Of a DNA stretch of 64,000 nt, positions 1-11,912 are shown piece after piece (within the stretch, counting starts at the first letter, position 1; every line of letters begins with the position of its first letter). The stretch is from Aminomonas paucivorans DSM 12260. Its GTDB lineage: Bacteria > Synergistota > Synergistia > Synergistales > Synergistaceae. Both the position numbers and the translations under genes were made by a program. The notes beneath the pieces were generated by a model that saw only the letters and a list, made by a program, of their open reading frames with translations, searched no databases and was not told the DNA's origin. The stretch is taken from assembly GCF_000165795.1 (NCBI RefSeq), contig NZ_CM001022.1, forward strand, positions 682,001 to 746,000, written 5' to 3'.

Positions 1-3492
<3,492 letters not shown>

Positions 3493-3564
3493 CATCTTTC
3501 TCTTGTGGTCGGTCTCCGGCCTGTCCGGGAGGACAGGATCTTGGAGGAGCGATTGCAGACAAGT

Positions 3565-3682
3565 TTCTGGTGGCCCTAGCGGAGGGGACACACCCGGATC
3601 CATGCCGAACCCGGTCGTTAAGCCCTCCAGCGCCGATGGTACTACGGGGGGTACCCGTGGGAGAGTAGGTCGCCGCCAGAAT
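3565..3682 (+). rRNA. 5S ribosomal RNA
   Basis: A 5S-like sequence of about 118 bases, 72 bases after 23S. The termini (TTCTGGTGGC and GCCGCCAGAA) pair as helix I, and the internal tract CCGAACCCGG at about 3604-3613 is typical of 5S loop B and helix III. No tRNA follows it before the terminator. Confidence 0.93.
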
Positions 3683-3694
3683 TAGTTACCCCAA

Positions 3695-3732
3695 GAGTAG
3701 GGGGGCCGTCCATCCGGACGGCCCCCCTACTC
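3695..3732 (+). terminator. rRNA operon terminator
   Basis: A perfect 17-bp stem (3695-3711 with 3716-3732) and a 4-base ATCC loop, directly after 5S. There is no long T tract, but the stem is very stable. Nothing else recognisable lies between here and the next gene except a weak promoter. Confidence 0.85.
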
Positions 3733-3883
3733 GTTCGTGCGGAGAGCCTGCGTCTGTGCATCCGTGTGCGCCCGGATATCCGAGGGGCTGCCGGACGGTC
3801 TGGTTCGCGATCCTCGGGTTCAGGGGCCTCCGGCCACTTCGGTTCTCCGAGCGGACCGCTTCCTCTCTACGTGGCGCTTGGCA

Positions 3884-3912
3884 TTTCCAAGCGGCCCCGG
3901 GGAGGGTACACT
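3884..3912 (+). promoter_or_regulatory. possible sigma-70 promoter for the NYN gene
   Basis: TTTCCA (3884-3889), a 17-base spacer and TACACT (3907-3912), about 55 bases upstream of the NYN start. The -35 match is poor, so this is a weak call. The rest of 3733-3966 shows no gene. Confidence 0.3.
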
Positions 3913-3966
3913 AGGAGGGGACCTTTCGGGGCCCTCCATCCTTAAAATCGGATCGAGGTTGATCCC

Positions 3967-4836
3967 ATGCCGCGAAGTTCATCCCGACGTTCCAGCAAGC
4001 CCCGACGTAAGGCTCCCGTAGAGGAGCCCGTTCAGTCGGTCCTGACCCCTTCCTTCCACGCAGCCCCCAGCGGCGTGGGGCACGCTTCCGGAGCGGGGGA
4101 GGACATGCAGGCCCAGAACAGCCTGGCGGTGCTCATCGACGCGGACAACGCGAACCCCGCCATCATCGAGGGGCTCCTGGGCGAGGTGGCCAAGTACGGC
4201 GTGGCCAGCGTGAAGCGCATCTACGGGGACTGGACCACCCCCCAGCTGGGGAGCTGGAAGACCGTCCTCCTGGAGTATTCCATCCATCCGGTGCAGCAGT
4301 TCCGCTACACCGTGGGGAAGAACGCCACGGACAGCGCCATGATCATCGACGCCATGGACCTGCTCTACACGGGGCGCTTCGACGGCTTCTGCCTGGTTTC
4401 CAGCGACAGCGACTTCACCCGCCTGGCCTCCCGGATCCGGGAGGAGGGCAAGCGGGTGGTGGGGTTCGGGGAAAAGAAGACCCCCCGAGCCTTCGTTTCC
4501 GCCTGCGACAAGTTCATCTACACGGAGCTGCTGGTGGCGGAGACGGGGCGAGGCGGCACGGCGGTGCGCAAGCGGACCCAGCGGGATCTGCGGGCGGACA
4601 GCCGGCTGCTGAACCTCTTCCGCACCGCCATCGAGGCGGCGTCGGACGACAGCGGCTGGGCCCACCTGGGGGCGGTGGGGACCAGCATCGTCAAGCAGGC
4701 GCCGGAGTTCGACCCCCGCAACTACGGCTTCAAGAAGCTGGGAGAGCTGGCGGCGGCCATCGGCCTTTTCGAGGTGGACCGCAAGTCCCATTACGTCCTC
4801 ATCCGGGACAGCCAGAAGCAGGGCAACGGGGACTGA
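3967..4836 (+). CDS. NYN-domain (LabA/PIN-like) protein with C-terminal OST-HTH/LOTUS-type region
   Basis: A 289-residue protein. After a basic low-complexity start, residues 50-195 form an NYN nuclease-type domain. The acidic motifs LIDADN (56-61) and SSDSDF (145-150) supply the aspartates expected to bind the catalytic metal. The C-terminal 80 residues resemble the OST-HTH/LOTUS winged-helix RNA-binding domain that often follows NYN domains. Families of this type are predicted RNA-processing or RNA-degrading proteins; the substrate is unknown. The chosen ATG has a GAGG 8 bases upstream. An internal ATG at 4105 would give a shorter protein starting just before the domain. It stands alone between the rRNA terminator and its own terminator. 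Confidence 0.88.
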   Translation: MPRSSSRRSSKPRRKAPVEEPVQSVLTPSFHAAPSGVGHASGAGEDMQAQNSLAVLIDADNANPAIIEGLLGEVAKYGVASVKRIYGDWTTPQLGSWKTVLLEYSIHPVQQFRYTVGKNATDSAMIIDAMDLLYTGRFDGFCLVSSDSDFTRLASRIREEGKRVVGFGEKKTPRAFVSACDKFIYTELLVAETGRGGTAVRKRTQRDLRADSRLLNLFRTAIEAASDDSGWAHLGAVGTSIVKQAPEFDPRNYGFKKLGELAAAIGLFEVDRKSHYVLIRDSQKQGNGD

Positions 4837-4854
4837 CGTCCTTGGAGAAGAGCG

Positions 4855-4881
4855 CGGGCGGCCCCTCGGGGCCGCCCGTTT
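4855..4881 (+). terminator. bidirectional terminator after the NYN gene
   Basis: A perfect 10-bp GC stem (4855-4864 with 4869-4878) with a CTCG loop and a short TTT. It lies between two convergent genes and can serve both. Confidence 0.75.
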
Positions 4882-4893
4882 GCTATGCCCGCC

Positions 4894-5697
4894 TCAGCGT
4901 TTTCCCGAGGTGCTCCGGAAGAACCGACCCAGGAGAGCCAGGCGCAGGGAGCGGGGGAGCAGGGACAGGAGGGCGATGCGGGCCCGGCTGCCCCACCCGG
5001 GGACGCAGACCGCCCGGCCCCTTTTGAGGTCCCCCAGGGACGCCCGGACCACCATCTCGGGGGTGAGCCAGCGGATCCACCGGCTTCGGGAGAGCCGAGC
5101 TCCCTCCTCCCCCAGGCGGCCGTGGAAGTCCGTTCGGGTGAGACCGGGGCAGAGGGCCTGTACGGTCACCCCCGAGCCTTCCAGCTCCAGGGCCAGAGAT
5201 TCGGTCCACCGGAGGAGGAACGCCTTGACCCCCGCGTAGACGCCGTTGCGGGGGACCGGGAGGAAGGACGCCTCGGAGGCCACGTTCACCACCCCGCCCC
5301 GCCCCCGGGCCACCATGCCCGGCAGCACCGCCTGGGTCAGCTCCAGGGGACAGCGGACCTGAAGGTCCATCAGGGCTTCCCAGGTCCGGGGAGGGGTCCG
5401 GAGAAAGTCGCACCGCACCCCAAACCCCGCGTTGTTCACCAGCAGGTCCACCTCCAGGGAGCGAAGACGTTCCGCCAGGCGTCGAACCTCCTGGGGACGG
5501 TCCAGTTCCACCCTCAGGGCCTCCACCCGGATGCCGAAGCGTTGCTCCAGGCTACGGGACCGCTCCGCCAGCAGGGTCTCCCGACGGCCCGTGAGCAGCA
5601 GGTCGTACCCTTCCTCCGCCAGGGCCTCCGCGAAGGCCGCCCCGATGCCGCTGGTGGCCCCGGTGACCACCCCCAGGGGGCGAAAAGGCTGGTCCAT
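4894..5697 (-). CDS. short-chain dehydrogenase/reductase (SDR)
   Basis: A 267-residue classical SDR. The Rossmann motif TGATSGIG is at 12-19, NNAG at 88-91, a catalytic serine near 141 and the active pair Y154-xxx-K158. It should catalyse an NAD(P)-linked oxidation or reduction of a carbonyl or hydroxyl; the substrate cannot be told. The C-terminal basic stretch resembles the DltE/YqjQ group of SDRs. The ATG at 5697 was chosen because the nucleotide-binding fold begins right after it; in-frame sequence farther upstream is low-complexity and overlaps the permease. It lies 58 bases behind the APC-type permease and is probably cotranscribed. Confidence 0.88.
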   Translation of the reverse strand: MDQPFRPLGVVTGATSGIGAAFAEALAEEGYDLLLTGRRETLLAERSRSLEQRFGIRVEALRVELDRPQEVRRLAERLRSLEVDLLVNNAGFGVRCDFLRTPPRTWEALMDLQVRCPLELTQAVLPGMVARGRGGVVNVASEASFLPVPRNGVYAGVKAFLLRWTESLALELEGSGVTVQALCPGLTRTDFHGRLGEEGARLSRSRWIRWLTPEMVVRASLGDLKRGRAVCVPGWGSRARIALLSLLPRSLRLALLGRFFRSTSGKR

Positions 5698-5755
5698 CCG
5701 TATCCCCGCCTCTCGTTCCGGTCCGTGCTCCGGGACGTCGCCGGAGCGCTCGTTC

Positions 5756-7954
5756 TCATGCCTCCAGGGAGGCATGGCCCGCGTGGCAGACCAAAAGCAG
5801 GTCTCCGGGAAGGGCCAGGAGGGAGGCCATGCGGGCCAGGAAAGCCTCCTCCTCCTCTTCTTCCTCCGGGGGGGCAAACCCGATCAGCAAAAGGCCGGGG
5901 TTGGCCAGGGTCCGGGAAAGGGTCTCTTCCGGATCCTCCGTGGGGAGGACCTCGATCTCTCCGTCGATGCGGGCCTTTTCCAGGCGTCCCTGCATCCCCG
6001 TCACCAGGCTCTCCCGGTCCGCCTGGGGAGGAGGGGTGAGGAGGATCCTCAGGGGGTGGTCCCGCCAGAGGGGATTCTGGCGCAGGAGGTGGGCGAGGAG
6101 CAGCATGAGGGAGCCGTTCTGGGGGTCCGTCCACCAGACCGACAGGGGACCTTCGGGGACGATGCCCTCTTCTCGGCTCCGGGTCTGGTCGTAGCGCAGC
6201 ACCAGGATGCTTTTCCCCATCCTTCGGGCCAGCCGCAGGGTTTGGAAGAAGGTCTCCCGCCGCTTGGGGTCCTCGCTCCAGCCCAGGAGCACCGTGTTGG
6301 GGCGGACTCCCCCCAGGCCGTGGCACTGGAGCAGGGTCTTCATCCCCCTGCCCAGGTCCTCCTCCGCCACCACCACAGGAAAGGCGCACAGGCCGTTTTC
6401 CCGGATGTGCTTGCGCAGCAGCCGCTCCGCCTCCTCCCGGTGGGTGCCCAGGGTCTCCACGTCCCCCAAGAGCACCTGGGCCAGGGAGACCACTCCCCGC
6501 CCGGAGGCGAGGCAGCAGGCGTACTCCGCCAGGTGGTTGCGGTTCCAGGCGCCGCCGCTCAAGGCCAGGATGGAGGGACGCCAGTTTTTGGGGTGGTACT
6601 TCTCCTTCTCCAGGCGGATCAGGGAGGCTCGGGCCCGCTGGAAGGCCAGCCCGCTGGTCAGGTCTCCCCAGGTGGCCAGGATTTCCGCCCTCCCGATGAG
6701 GACCATGGTCCCCCCCAGGGCCAGGAGGCAGAGCAGGGACCAGAGGGGGGAGAGGAAGGCCATGAGTCCCAGGCATTCCAGGGTGCCCAGGAGGGAAAGG
6801 GACCAGTGGTGCCAGCGGAACCGGGGGCGGAAGCTTGGGTTTCGGGTCACCCCTTCCAGGAAGCAGGCCAGGTTCAAGGTGGCGTAGGTGACCAGGAAGA
6901 AGAGGGTGATCACCGGGGCCACCGCGTCCAGGTCCCCCAGCAGGAGGGCCCCCTGGGCGATGAGGAAGGTGAGAAGGGTGGCCAGGCGGGGTTCCTGGGT
7001 TTTGCCGCTTCCCCGGGCGAAGGGAGCGAGCCGGGGGAGGACCCGGTCTCGCGCGAAGGCCTGGAGGACCCGGGGGGCTCCCATCATGCTGCCCAGGGCG
7101 GAGGAGAGGGTGGCGGCGAAGACCCCCGCGTTCACCAGTCCCGGGACCAGGGCCAGCTCCCGCACCACGAACCCCCGGGAGAGCAGTTCCCCCTGGGGCA
7201 GAACCGCCGAGAGGAGCAGCCCCATGCCGACGTAGACGCTGCCCGTGAAGGCGATGGCGGTGAAGGTGCCCACGGGGATGGAGCGTCCCGGGTCCGCCAG
7301 GTCTCCGGACATGTTGACCCCTGCCATGATGCCCGTGACGGCGGGGAAGAAGAGGGCGAAGAGGGGGAAGAAGCCGCTTCCCTTCCCGTAGGCGGGGTGC
7401 AGGTTCGCCGCCAGGGTGTGCAGGGAGGCGAGGGGGAGAGCCCCCGCGAAGAAGGAGAGCACCGCCAGGACCAGAACCGCCAGGATGCCGTACTGGAGCC
7501 GGATGGTCCATCCCGCCCCGGCGAAGACGCAGAGGAACACCCCCAGGTTGACGCAGGAGGCCACCAGGCGGGAATCCCACCCCAGGGAGGGAAAAGCCCC
7601 CAGGAAGGATTCCGTGAAGCCCAGCACGTAGAGGGCCACGGAGGTGGCCTGGGCCAGGTAGAGGAAGAGGCCGATCCCTCCTCCGAACTCCACCCCCAGG
7701 GTCCGGCTGATGAGGAAGTAGGCTCCCCCTCCCTTCACGGGGGTGTTGGTGGCGATGGCGGAGAGGGAAAAGCTGGTGAGCAGGGTCACCGTCTGGGCTC
7801 CCAGGACGATGGCCATCCCGCGAAGGACTCCCGCCTGCCCCATGATGTCCCCGAAACGCAGGAACAGGATGACCCCCAGGATGGTGAGGGTGGTGGGCGT
7901 GAAGACCCCCGCGAAGGTGCCGAACCTGCGGGGGGCCGGTCCCGTCTCGGCCAT
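5756..7954 (-). CDS. APC-superfamily (SLC12-like) cation-chloride/amino-acid permease
   Basis: A protein of about 732 residues with roughly twelve hydrophobic segments in the first 450 residues, starting with a typical first helix at 14-34. The soluble C-terminal domain of about 280 residues resembles the regulatory tail of SLC12 transporters (Na-K-Cl and K-Cl cotransporters). Bacterial members are annotated as amino-acid permeases or Na-K-Cl cotransporters, and the substrate is not settled. The ATG at 7954 has GGAGGG about 10 bases upstream. Reading frames extending farther upstream cross the divergent RarD gene and are not coding. A sigma-70 promoter lies at 8003-8031, and the SDR gene follows in the same direction. 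Confidence 0.85.
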   Translation of the reverse strand: MAETGPAPRRFGTFAGVFTPTTLTILGVILFLRFGDIMGQAGVLRGMAIVLGAQTVTLLTSFSLSAIATNTPVKGGGAYFLISRTLGVEFGGGIGLFLYLAQATSVALYVLGFTESFLGAFPSLGWDSRLVASCVNLGVFLCVFAGAGWTIRLQYGILAVLVLAVLSFFAGALPLASLHTLAANLHPAYGKGSGFFPLFALFFPAVTGIMAGVNMSGDLADPGRSIPVGTFTAIAFTGSVYVGMGLLLSAVLPQGELLSRGFVVRELALVPGLVNAGVFAATLSSALGSMMGAPRVLQAFARDRVLPRLAPFARGSGKTQEPRLATLLTFLIAQGALLLGDLDAVAPVITLFFLVTYATLNLACFLEGVTRNPSFRPRFRWHHWSLSLLGTLECLGLMAFLSPLWSLLCLLALGGTMVLIGRAEILATWGDLTSGLAFQRARASLIRLEKEKYHPKNWRPSILALSGGAWNRNHLAEYACCLASGRGVVSLAQVLLGDVETLGTHREEAERLLRKHIRENGLCAFPVVVAEEDLGRGMKTLLQCHGLGGVRPNTVLLGWSEDPKRRETFFQTLRLARRMGKSILVLRYDQTRSREEGIVPEGPLSVWWTDPQNGSLMLLLAHLLRQNPLWRDHPLRILLTPPPQADRESLVTGMQGRLEKARIDGEIEVLPTEDPEETLSRTLANPGLLLIGFAPPEEEEEEEAFLARMASLLALPGDLLLVCHAGHASLEA

Positions 7955-8002
7955 GGGCTTTGCTCCCTCCGGGACGCCCCAAGGAGCGGCGTCTGTGGCA
8001 TC

Positions 8003-8031
8003 ATTATCGGGACGAGGAGGTTCCCGCGCAA
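8003..8031 (-). promoter_or_regulatory. sigma-70 promoter for the APC permease
   Basis: On the minus strand, TTGCGC (8031-8026), a 17-base spacer and GATAAT (8008-8003), about 50 bases before the permease start. Both hexamers and the spacing are good. Confidence 0.5.
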
Positions 8032-8095
8032 GGAACGGACGGATGCCCCGCGGGGAATCGTCGGGGGCATCGGCGGAAGGAAGGGGGAACCGCCC

Positions 8096-9001
8096 TTGGA
8101 AGGAGCGGGAAAGGAAGGGCGAAGGGGCCTCCTGGCGGCCTTCGGGGCCTATGTCCTCTGGGGGATCCTGCCGGTATACTGGCGTGCCCTGCACGGGGTG
8201 GGGGCCCCGGAGATCCTGTGCCACCGAATCCTCTGGTCCGTGGTGGTGCTGGCGGGAGTCCTGGGGGCCACCCGTCGAGGGGGGGAAGTCCGGGAGATCT
8301 TCCGTCGCCCACGGGTGGCGGCCCTCCTGGTGTGCAGCGGGGTGACCATCGGGGCGAACTGGCTGCTGTTCATCTGGGCGGTGAACAGCGGGCGCATCCT
8401 GGAGAGCAGTCTGGGGTACTACATCAACCCCCTGGTGAACGTGGTCTTCGGGGTGCTCTTCCTTCGGGAGCGGCTGCGTCCCCTCCAGGCTCTGGCGGTG
8501 GGGTGCGCCTTCCTGGGGGTGGCCCTGGAGGTGGGGCGCTACGGGTCCCTGCCCTGGGTGGCCTTGGGGCTGGCGTCCACCTTCGGTCTCTACGGCCTGC
8601 TGCGCAAGCTGGCCCCCGTGGAGGCCGCCCCGGGGCTCTTCGTGGAGACCCTGTACCTGGCGCCCCTTTCCCTGGGGTATCTGGTCTTCCTGGGGCTGAC
8701 GGGGGGGCAGGCCTTCGGGCCCGCCGATCCGGGGAGATCCCTGCTCCTGGCGGGGGCGGGGCTGGTCACGTCGGTGCCCCTGCTGCTCTTCGGCTTCGGG
8801 GCGCGGCGCATCTCCCTGTGCACCCTGGGGCTGGCGCAGTACGTCTCTCCCACCCTCACCTTCGCCTTGGGGGTCTGGGCCTACGGGGAGACCTTCTCCC
8901 CCGGTCGGGGGCAGACCCTGGCGTTCGTCCTGGGAGCCCTGGTCCTGTACACCGCCGATGCCCTGCGGCAAGCGGGAAGGGAGAGGGCTCTGCAATCCTG
9001 A
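8096..9001 (+). CDS. rarD: EamA-family transporter, RarD-like
   Basis: A 301-residue polytopic protein with about ten hydrophobic helices and two tandem EamA halves, the length of the RarD family. The opening GLLAAFGAYVLWGILPVYW (residues 11-29) is characteristic of RarD; the family name comes from chloramphenicol sensitivity, and the substrate is unknown. No ATG precedes the first helix at a sensible distance. The TTG at 8096 is preceded by AAGGAAGGGGG at an 8-base spacing, so I use it. The gene diverges from the APC permease and runs into the VOC gene 67 bases later. Confidence 0.85.
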   Translation: MEGAGKEGRRGLLAAFGAYVLWGILPVYWRALHGVGAPEILCHRILWSVVVLAGVLGATRRGGEVREIFRRPRVAALLVCSGVTIGANWLLFIWAVNSGRILESSLGYYINPLVNVVFGVLFLRERLRPLQALAVGCAFLGVALEVGRYGSLPWVALGLASTFGLYGLLRKLAPVEAAPGLFVETLYLAPLSLGYLVFLGLTGGQAFGPADPGRSLLLAGAGLVTSVPLLLFGFGARRISLCTLGLAQYVSPTLTFALGVWAYGETFSPGRGQTLAFVLGALVLYTADALRQAGRERALQS

Positions 9002-9074
9002 ACCCTCGGCGCGGGTTCCCGAGGGACGGTGAGCTTCCCTCTTCGAGGGAGGCTGGGGAGAGGAGGCCATGACC

Positions 9075-9440
9075 ATGCAGTTTCGTTTCTGCCACAACAG
9101 CGTGAACGTGCTGGACCTGGAGCGCAGCCTGGAGTTCTACCGAACGGCCCTGGGCCTGGTGCCGGTGAAGCGCAAGGAGTTCCCCGAGTTCACCCTGGTC
9201 TTTCTGGGGGACGGGAAGACGGAGCACCTTCTGGAGCTGACCTGGCTCCACGACCGGAAGGAGCCCTACGACCTGGGAGACAACGAGAGTCACCTGGCCT
9301 TTCGGGTGGACGACCTGGAGGAGGCCCACGGGCTGCACGAAGCCATGGGGTGCATCTGTTTCGAGAACAAGGAGATGGGGCTGTACTTCATCGAGGACCC
9401 CGACGGCTACTGGATCGAGATCCTTCGCCAGAAACAGTAG
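9075..9440 (+). CDS. VOC-superfamily protein, lactoylglutathione lyase-like
   Basis: A 121-residue single VOC module pair with the pattern of glyoxalase I: a metal-ligand histidine in the first strand (CHNSVNVLDLERSLEFY), an ELTWLHDR segment and a terminal glutamate in DPDGYWIEI. It may isomerise or detoxify methylglyoxal adducts, but many VOC proteins do other chemistry. An ATG at 9069 lies only 2 bases from AGGAGG (9061-9066), while the ATG at 9075 lies 8 bases from it, so 9075 is preferred. The gene ends just before a strong terminator. Confidence 0.87.
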   Translation: MQFRFCHNSVNVLDLERSLEFYRTALGLVPVKRKEFPEFTLVFLGDGKTEHLLELTWLHDRKEPYDLGDNESHLAFRVDDLEEAHGLHEAMGCICFENKEMGLYFIEDPDGYWIEILRQKQ

Positions 9441-9442
9441 GT

Positions 9443-9490
9443 GCCGCCCCGGCCCCGCCCCGGCCCCGCCCCGGCGGGGCCGGGGCGGCC
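9443..9490 (+). terminator. bidirectional GC-rich terminator
   Basis: A 17-bp stem (about 9443-9459 with 9473-9489) followed by TTTC. The loop is made of tandem CCCCGGCCCCGC-like repeats, so several alternative pairings are possible. It separates the VOC gene from the convergent radical-SAM operon. Confidence 0.7.
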
Positions 9491-9492
9491 TT

Positions 9493-11289
9493 TCAGGGAT
9501 TCCAGCGCCACCCCCGGCAGGGTTTGGCGAAGGACCGGTTGAGCCCGGAGGGGGAGAACTCCCGGCCGTAGAAACGTTCGTAGAACTCCTGGGCCTCCGA
9601 GGTCAGGTCGAAGGACGCCCGATCCGGGTGCAGGCAGTTGGCCAGGTGCAGGAGCCCCAGGATCCACCGGGGGCTGCCGAAGTCCCATCCCGGGGCGGGA
9701 TGGGGGTGCACCTGGCGCCTTCGGGTGGCCTCCACCCGAACCCCCGCCTCCTGGCAGTCCCGCAGCAGGTCCTCCCGGGAGGAGGAGATGAAGGCGGAGA
9801 CGAACAGGTGCTCCGGGTTCAGGTCGTTCAGGGTCCTGGCCTCCAGGGTGGCCCCGGGCCGTCCGTCGAAGGCCAGCCTCTTGTTGACGCTCTCTCCCCC
9901 CGCCAGCTCCACCAGGTTGTTCTCCAGCCTTTCCCCCTTCAGGGCGAAGAGGGCCTTGCCCATGGCGTAGTAGGCCCGGGGGCGTCTGGGGGCGGAGGCC
10001 ACGGCGAGGCGCACCCGGTCCATCCGGTCTTCCAGGTACGAGGCCAGTTCCCGGGCCTCCCGGGGAGCCCCCACGAGGGCTCCGAACCGGCGCACCAGCC
10101 CCGGGTAGCTCTCCGGGCGCTGGACCTCCCGGTGAAGCCGCATCAGGCCGTCTCCCGTGAGCACCTCCTCCCACGCCCGCACCACCCTGCCCCGGTCCCG
10201 CACCCCCAGGGGGATGAGGAGGGCTTCCACCATTTCCAGGGCCCGGGTGAAGGGGTATCCCCCCAGGAAGTCCCCTTCCCGGAACTCCGCCTCCCGAAAC
10301 GCCTCCCCCTTGGTGAAGGGAAGTTCCGCCCCGCACCCTCCGCAGGCCCGGGCCCCCGAAAGGGAGGGGGCGGCGTCCATCAGCCGGGCTCCCATGGGGC
10401 CGTAGAAGTCCCGGCGGTAGAGGACGCGGCCGCAGACGGGGCAGAGGGTGTGGAGGAGCGGGGTTCCGGGGGAGTTGAACAGGTACACGAAGGGAGAGTC
10501 CCGGCGCAGGGCGGCGCAGAGGGCCTCCGCCTCCCGGATGGAGGGTTCCAGGGAGGCCTCCGCGTCCTCGAAGGGGAGGAAGCGCATCACCTGCAGGGGG
10601 ATGGAGGGAGAGACCCCCCGCAGAAGCCGGGCCACCTCCTCCAGGGTCTTCTCGTCCCCCTTGCGGAAGATGCAGGAGACCTCCACGTGCACCCCTCCGG
10701 CGTGCAGCGCCCGAAGGTTCCGCAGGACCGGGGCGACGGAGCTTCCCCCGCAGGCCCGGTAGACCTCCTGGGAGAGTCCCTTGAGCCCCAGGTTGACGAA
10801 GTCCAGGTGGGGCAGGAGCGTCTCCAGGGCTTCCCGGGTGAAGGTGCCGTTGGTGGCGCAGCCCGCGGCGAGGCCCTGCCTTCGGGCCTCCTTGGCCACT
10901 TCCCGGAAGGTGAAGAAGGAGGCAAGCGGGTCGTTCATCAGGAAGGCCACCCCCGAGCAGCCCCGGTTTCGGGCCTCCCGGACCACCTCCTCCGGGGAAA
11001 GGTGCCGCAGGGCCGGGCTTGCCCCGTCCATCTCCCGGACCAGGGTGGTCGAGATGCACCCGGGGCAGCAGAGGTTGCACCCCGTGGTGCTGATCTGGAG
11101 CACCACGGCCCCGGGGCGGTAGTGCAGCAGGGGGACGGTCTCCACGGAGACCGGCGTGGCCACGAGGTAGCGGTGGGGGTAGCGCTCCTCCATGACCCCG
11201 CCCCGACGCCGATAGAGGCCGCAGGCTCCCTCGCCCCCTTCGGGGACGGCGCAGTTCCGTTCGCAGATCCCGCAGGTCGTCCCGCTCAT
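9493..11289 (-). CDS. radical SAM enzyme fused to the C-terminal lobe of a FecB/BtuF-type binding protein
   Basis: A 598-residue protein with three parts. Residues 1-270 form a PflA/AmmeMemoRadiSam-like radical SAM domain with an N-terminal cysteine motif (CGICERNC, C6-C13) and the cluster motif C71-x3-C75-x2-C78. Two CxxC pairs (C283/C286 and C316/C319) form a probable zinc ribbon. Residues 385-575 align by pattern with the second lobe of the substrate-binding protein encoded at 12469-13530 (YYA-G start, ELAGGE, LNPEHLFVSA, GWDFGSPRWILGLLHLAN, EAQEFYERFYG). No signal peptide is present, so this half-binding-protein should be cytoplasmic. It is the last gene of the chelate-transport operon, and its ATG overlaps the methyltransferase stop (ATGA). 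Function is inferred: acting on an imported metal chelate or cofactor. The fusion is unusual. Confidence 0.85.
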   Translation of the reverse strand: MSGTTCGICERNCAVPEGGEGACGLYRRRGGVMEERYPHRYLVATPVSVETVPLLHYRPGAVVLQISTTGCNLCCPGCISTTLVREMDGASPALRHLSPEEVVREARNRGCSGVAFLMNDPLASFFTFREVAKEARRQGLAAGCATNGTFTREALETLLPHLDFVNLGLKGLSQEVYRACGGSSVAPVLRNLRALHAGGVHVEVSCIFRKGDEKTLEEVARLLRGVSPSIPLQVMRFLPFEDAEASLEPSIREAEALCAALRRDSPFVYLFNSPGTPLLHTLCPVCGRVLYRRDFYGPMGARLMDAAPSLSGARACGGCGAELPFTKGEAFREAEFREGDFLGGYPFTRALEMVEALLIPLGVRDRGRVVRAWEEVLTGDGLMRLHREVQRPESYPGLVRRFGALVGAPREARELASYLEDRMDRVRLAVASAPRRPRAYYAMGKALFALKGERLENNLVELAGGESVNKRLAFDGRPGATLEARTLNDLNPEHLFVSAFISSSREDLLRDCQEAGVRVEATRRRQVHPHPAPGWDFGSPRWILGLLHLANCLHPDRASFDLTSEAQEFYERFYGREFSPSGLNRSFAKPCRGWRWNP

Positions 11290-11912
11290 GCCCCCTCCCC
11301 CTTTCGGAAGCGGATCCAGAACCCCTCGTCGTCGTTCTGGACCTCCCGATGGAGGATGCCCGCCCCGTCCAGGGCACGGAGGAACCGCTCCCGAAGGTCC
11401 TGGCTGGTGTGCTTTTCCACCATGGGGCGCCACTGGGGGTCCCGAAGCCGCATGGCTCCGGCGATCTTCTGCTTCAGCTCTCCGGTGCCGAAGCCGCCGC
11501 CGATCCAGGCGAAGCCCCCCGGGGCCAGGACCCGGAGGATCTCCCCGAAGGCCTTCTCCGGATCGTCCCAGAAGAAGAGGGACCCCCGGCTCACCGCCAG
11601 GTGGAAGGTGTCCTCCGGGAAGGGCAGGGCGTGCACGTCTCCCTCCACCGTGCGGGTGTTTGTCGCCAGGGGGCTGGCGGCCACGTTGCGCCGGGCGAGG
11701 CGCAGCATCTCCGGGTCCCGGTCCAGAAGGCAGACCTCCAGGTCCGTCAGCTGGGCCAGGGCCAGGCCCAGCAGCCCCGGTCCCGTCCCCACGTCCAGGC
11801 AGCGCCCCCGGCGGACCCCGGTGCCGCACAGGATCTGGTGGGCCACCACCGGGTAGAGGGGGGCGAAGACCTCCCGAGCGATGCGGTCGAACCCCTCCGG
11901 ATCGGTCCTCAT
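11286..11912 (-). CDS. class I SAM-dependent methyltransferase
   Basis: A 208-residue methyltransferase of the UbiE/Methyltransf_11 type. The SAM-binding loop LDVGTGPGLLGLAL spans about 39-52, the acidic end of strand 2 is LLDRD and the post-loop motif is EGDVHALPFPEDTFHLAVS. It lies inside the chelate-uptake operon, overlapping the NTPase stop (ATGA at 11909-11912) and the radical-SAM start, which implies strict translational coupling. The substrate is unknown. Given the operon, it may methylate the imported chelator or a corrinoid- or tetrapyrrole-like cofactor; this is inference only. Confidence 0.87.
   Translation of the reverse strand: MRTDPEGFDRIAREVFAPLYPVVAHQILCGTGVRRGRCLDVGTGPGLLGLALAQLTDLEVCLLDRDPEMLRLARRNVAASPLATNTRTVEGDVHALPFPEDTFHLAVSRGSLFFWDDPEKAFGEILRVLAPGGFAWIGGGFGTGELKQKIAGAMRLRDPQWRPMVEKHTSQDLRERFLRALDGAGILHREVQNDDEGFWIRFRKGEGA

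Noticed and set aside
5432-8095. Very long plus-strand frame running through the APC permease gene into RarD
   Set aside because: High-GC DNA gives long antisense frames. The translated part before 8096 is low-complexity and lies opposite well-supported genes; only the RarD part shows a real protein.
9443-9490. CRISPR or other repeat array
   Set aside because: The short GC repeats are contiguous, very short and part of a terminator; no spacer structure exists, and no CRISPR array was seen anywhere in the window.
9628-11856. 742-codon plus-strand frame opposite the radical SAM gene
   Set aside because: It is a proline-, glycine- and histidine-rich antisense shadow of a gene with clear catalytic motifs.
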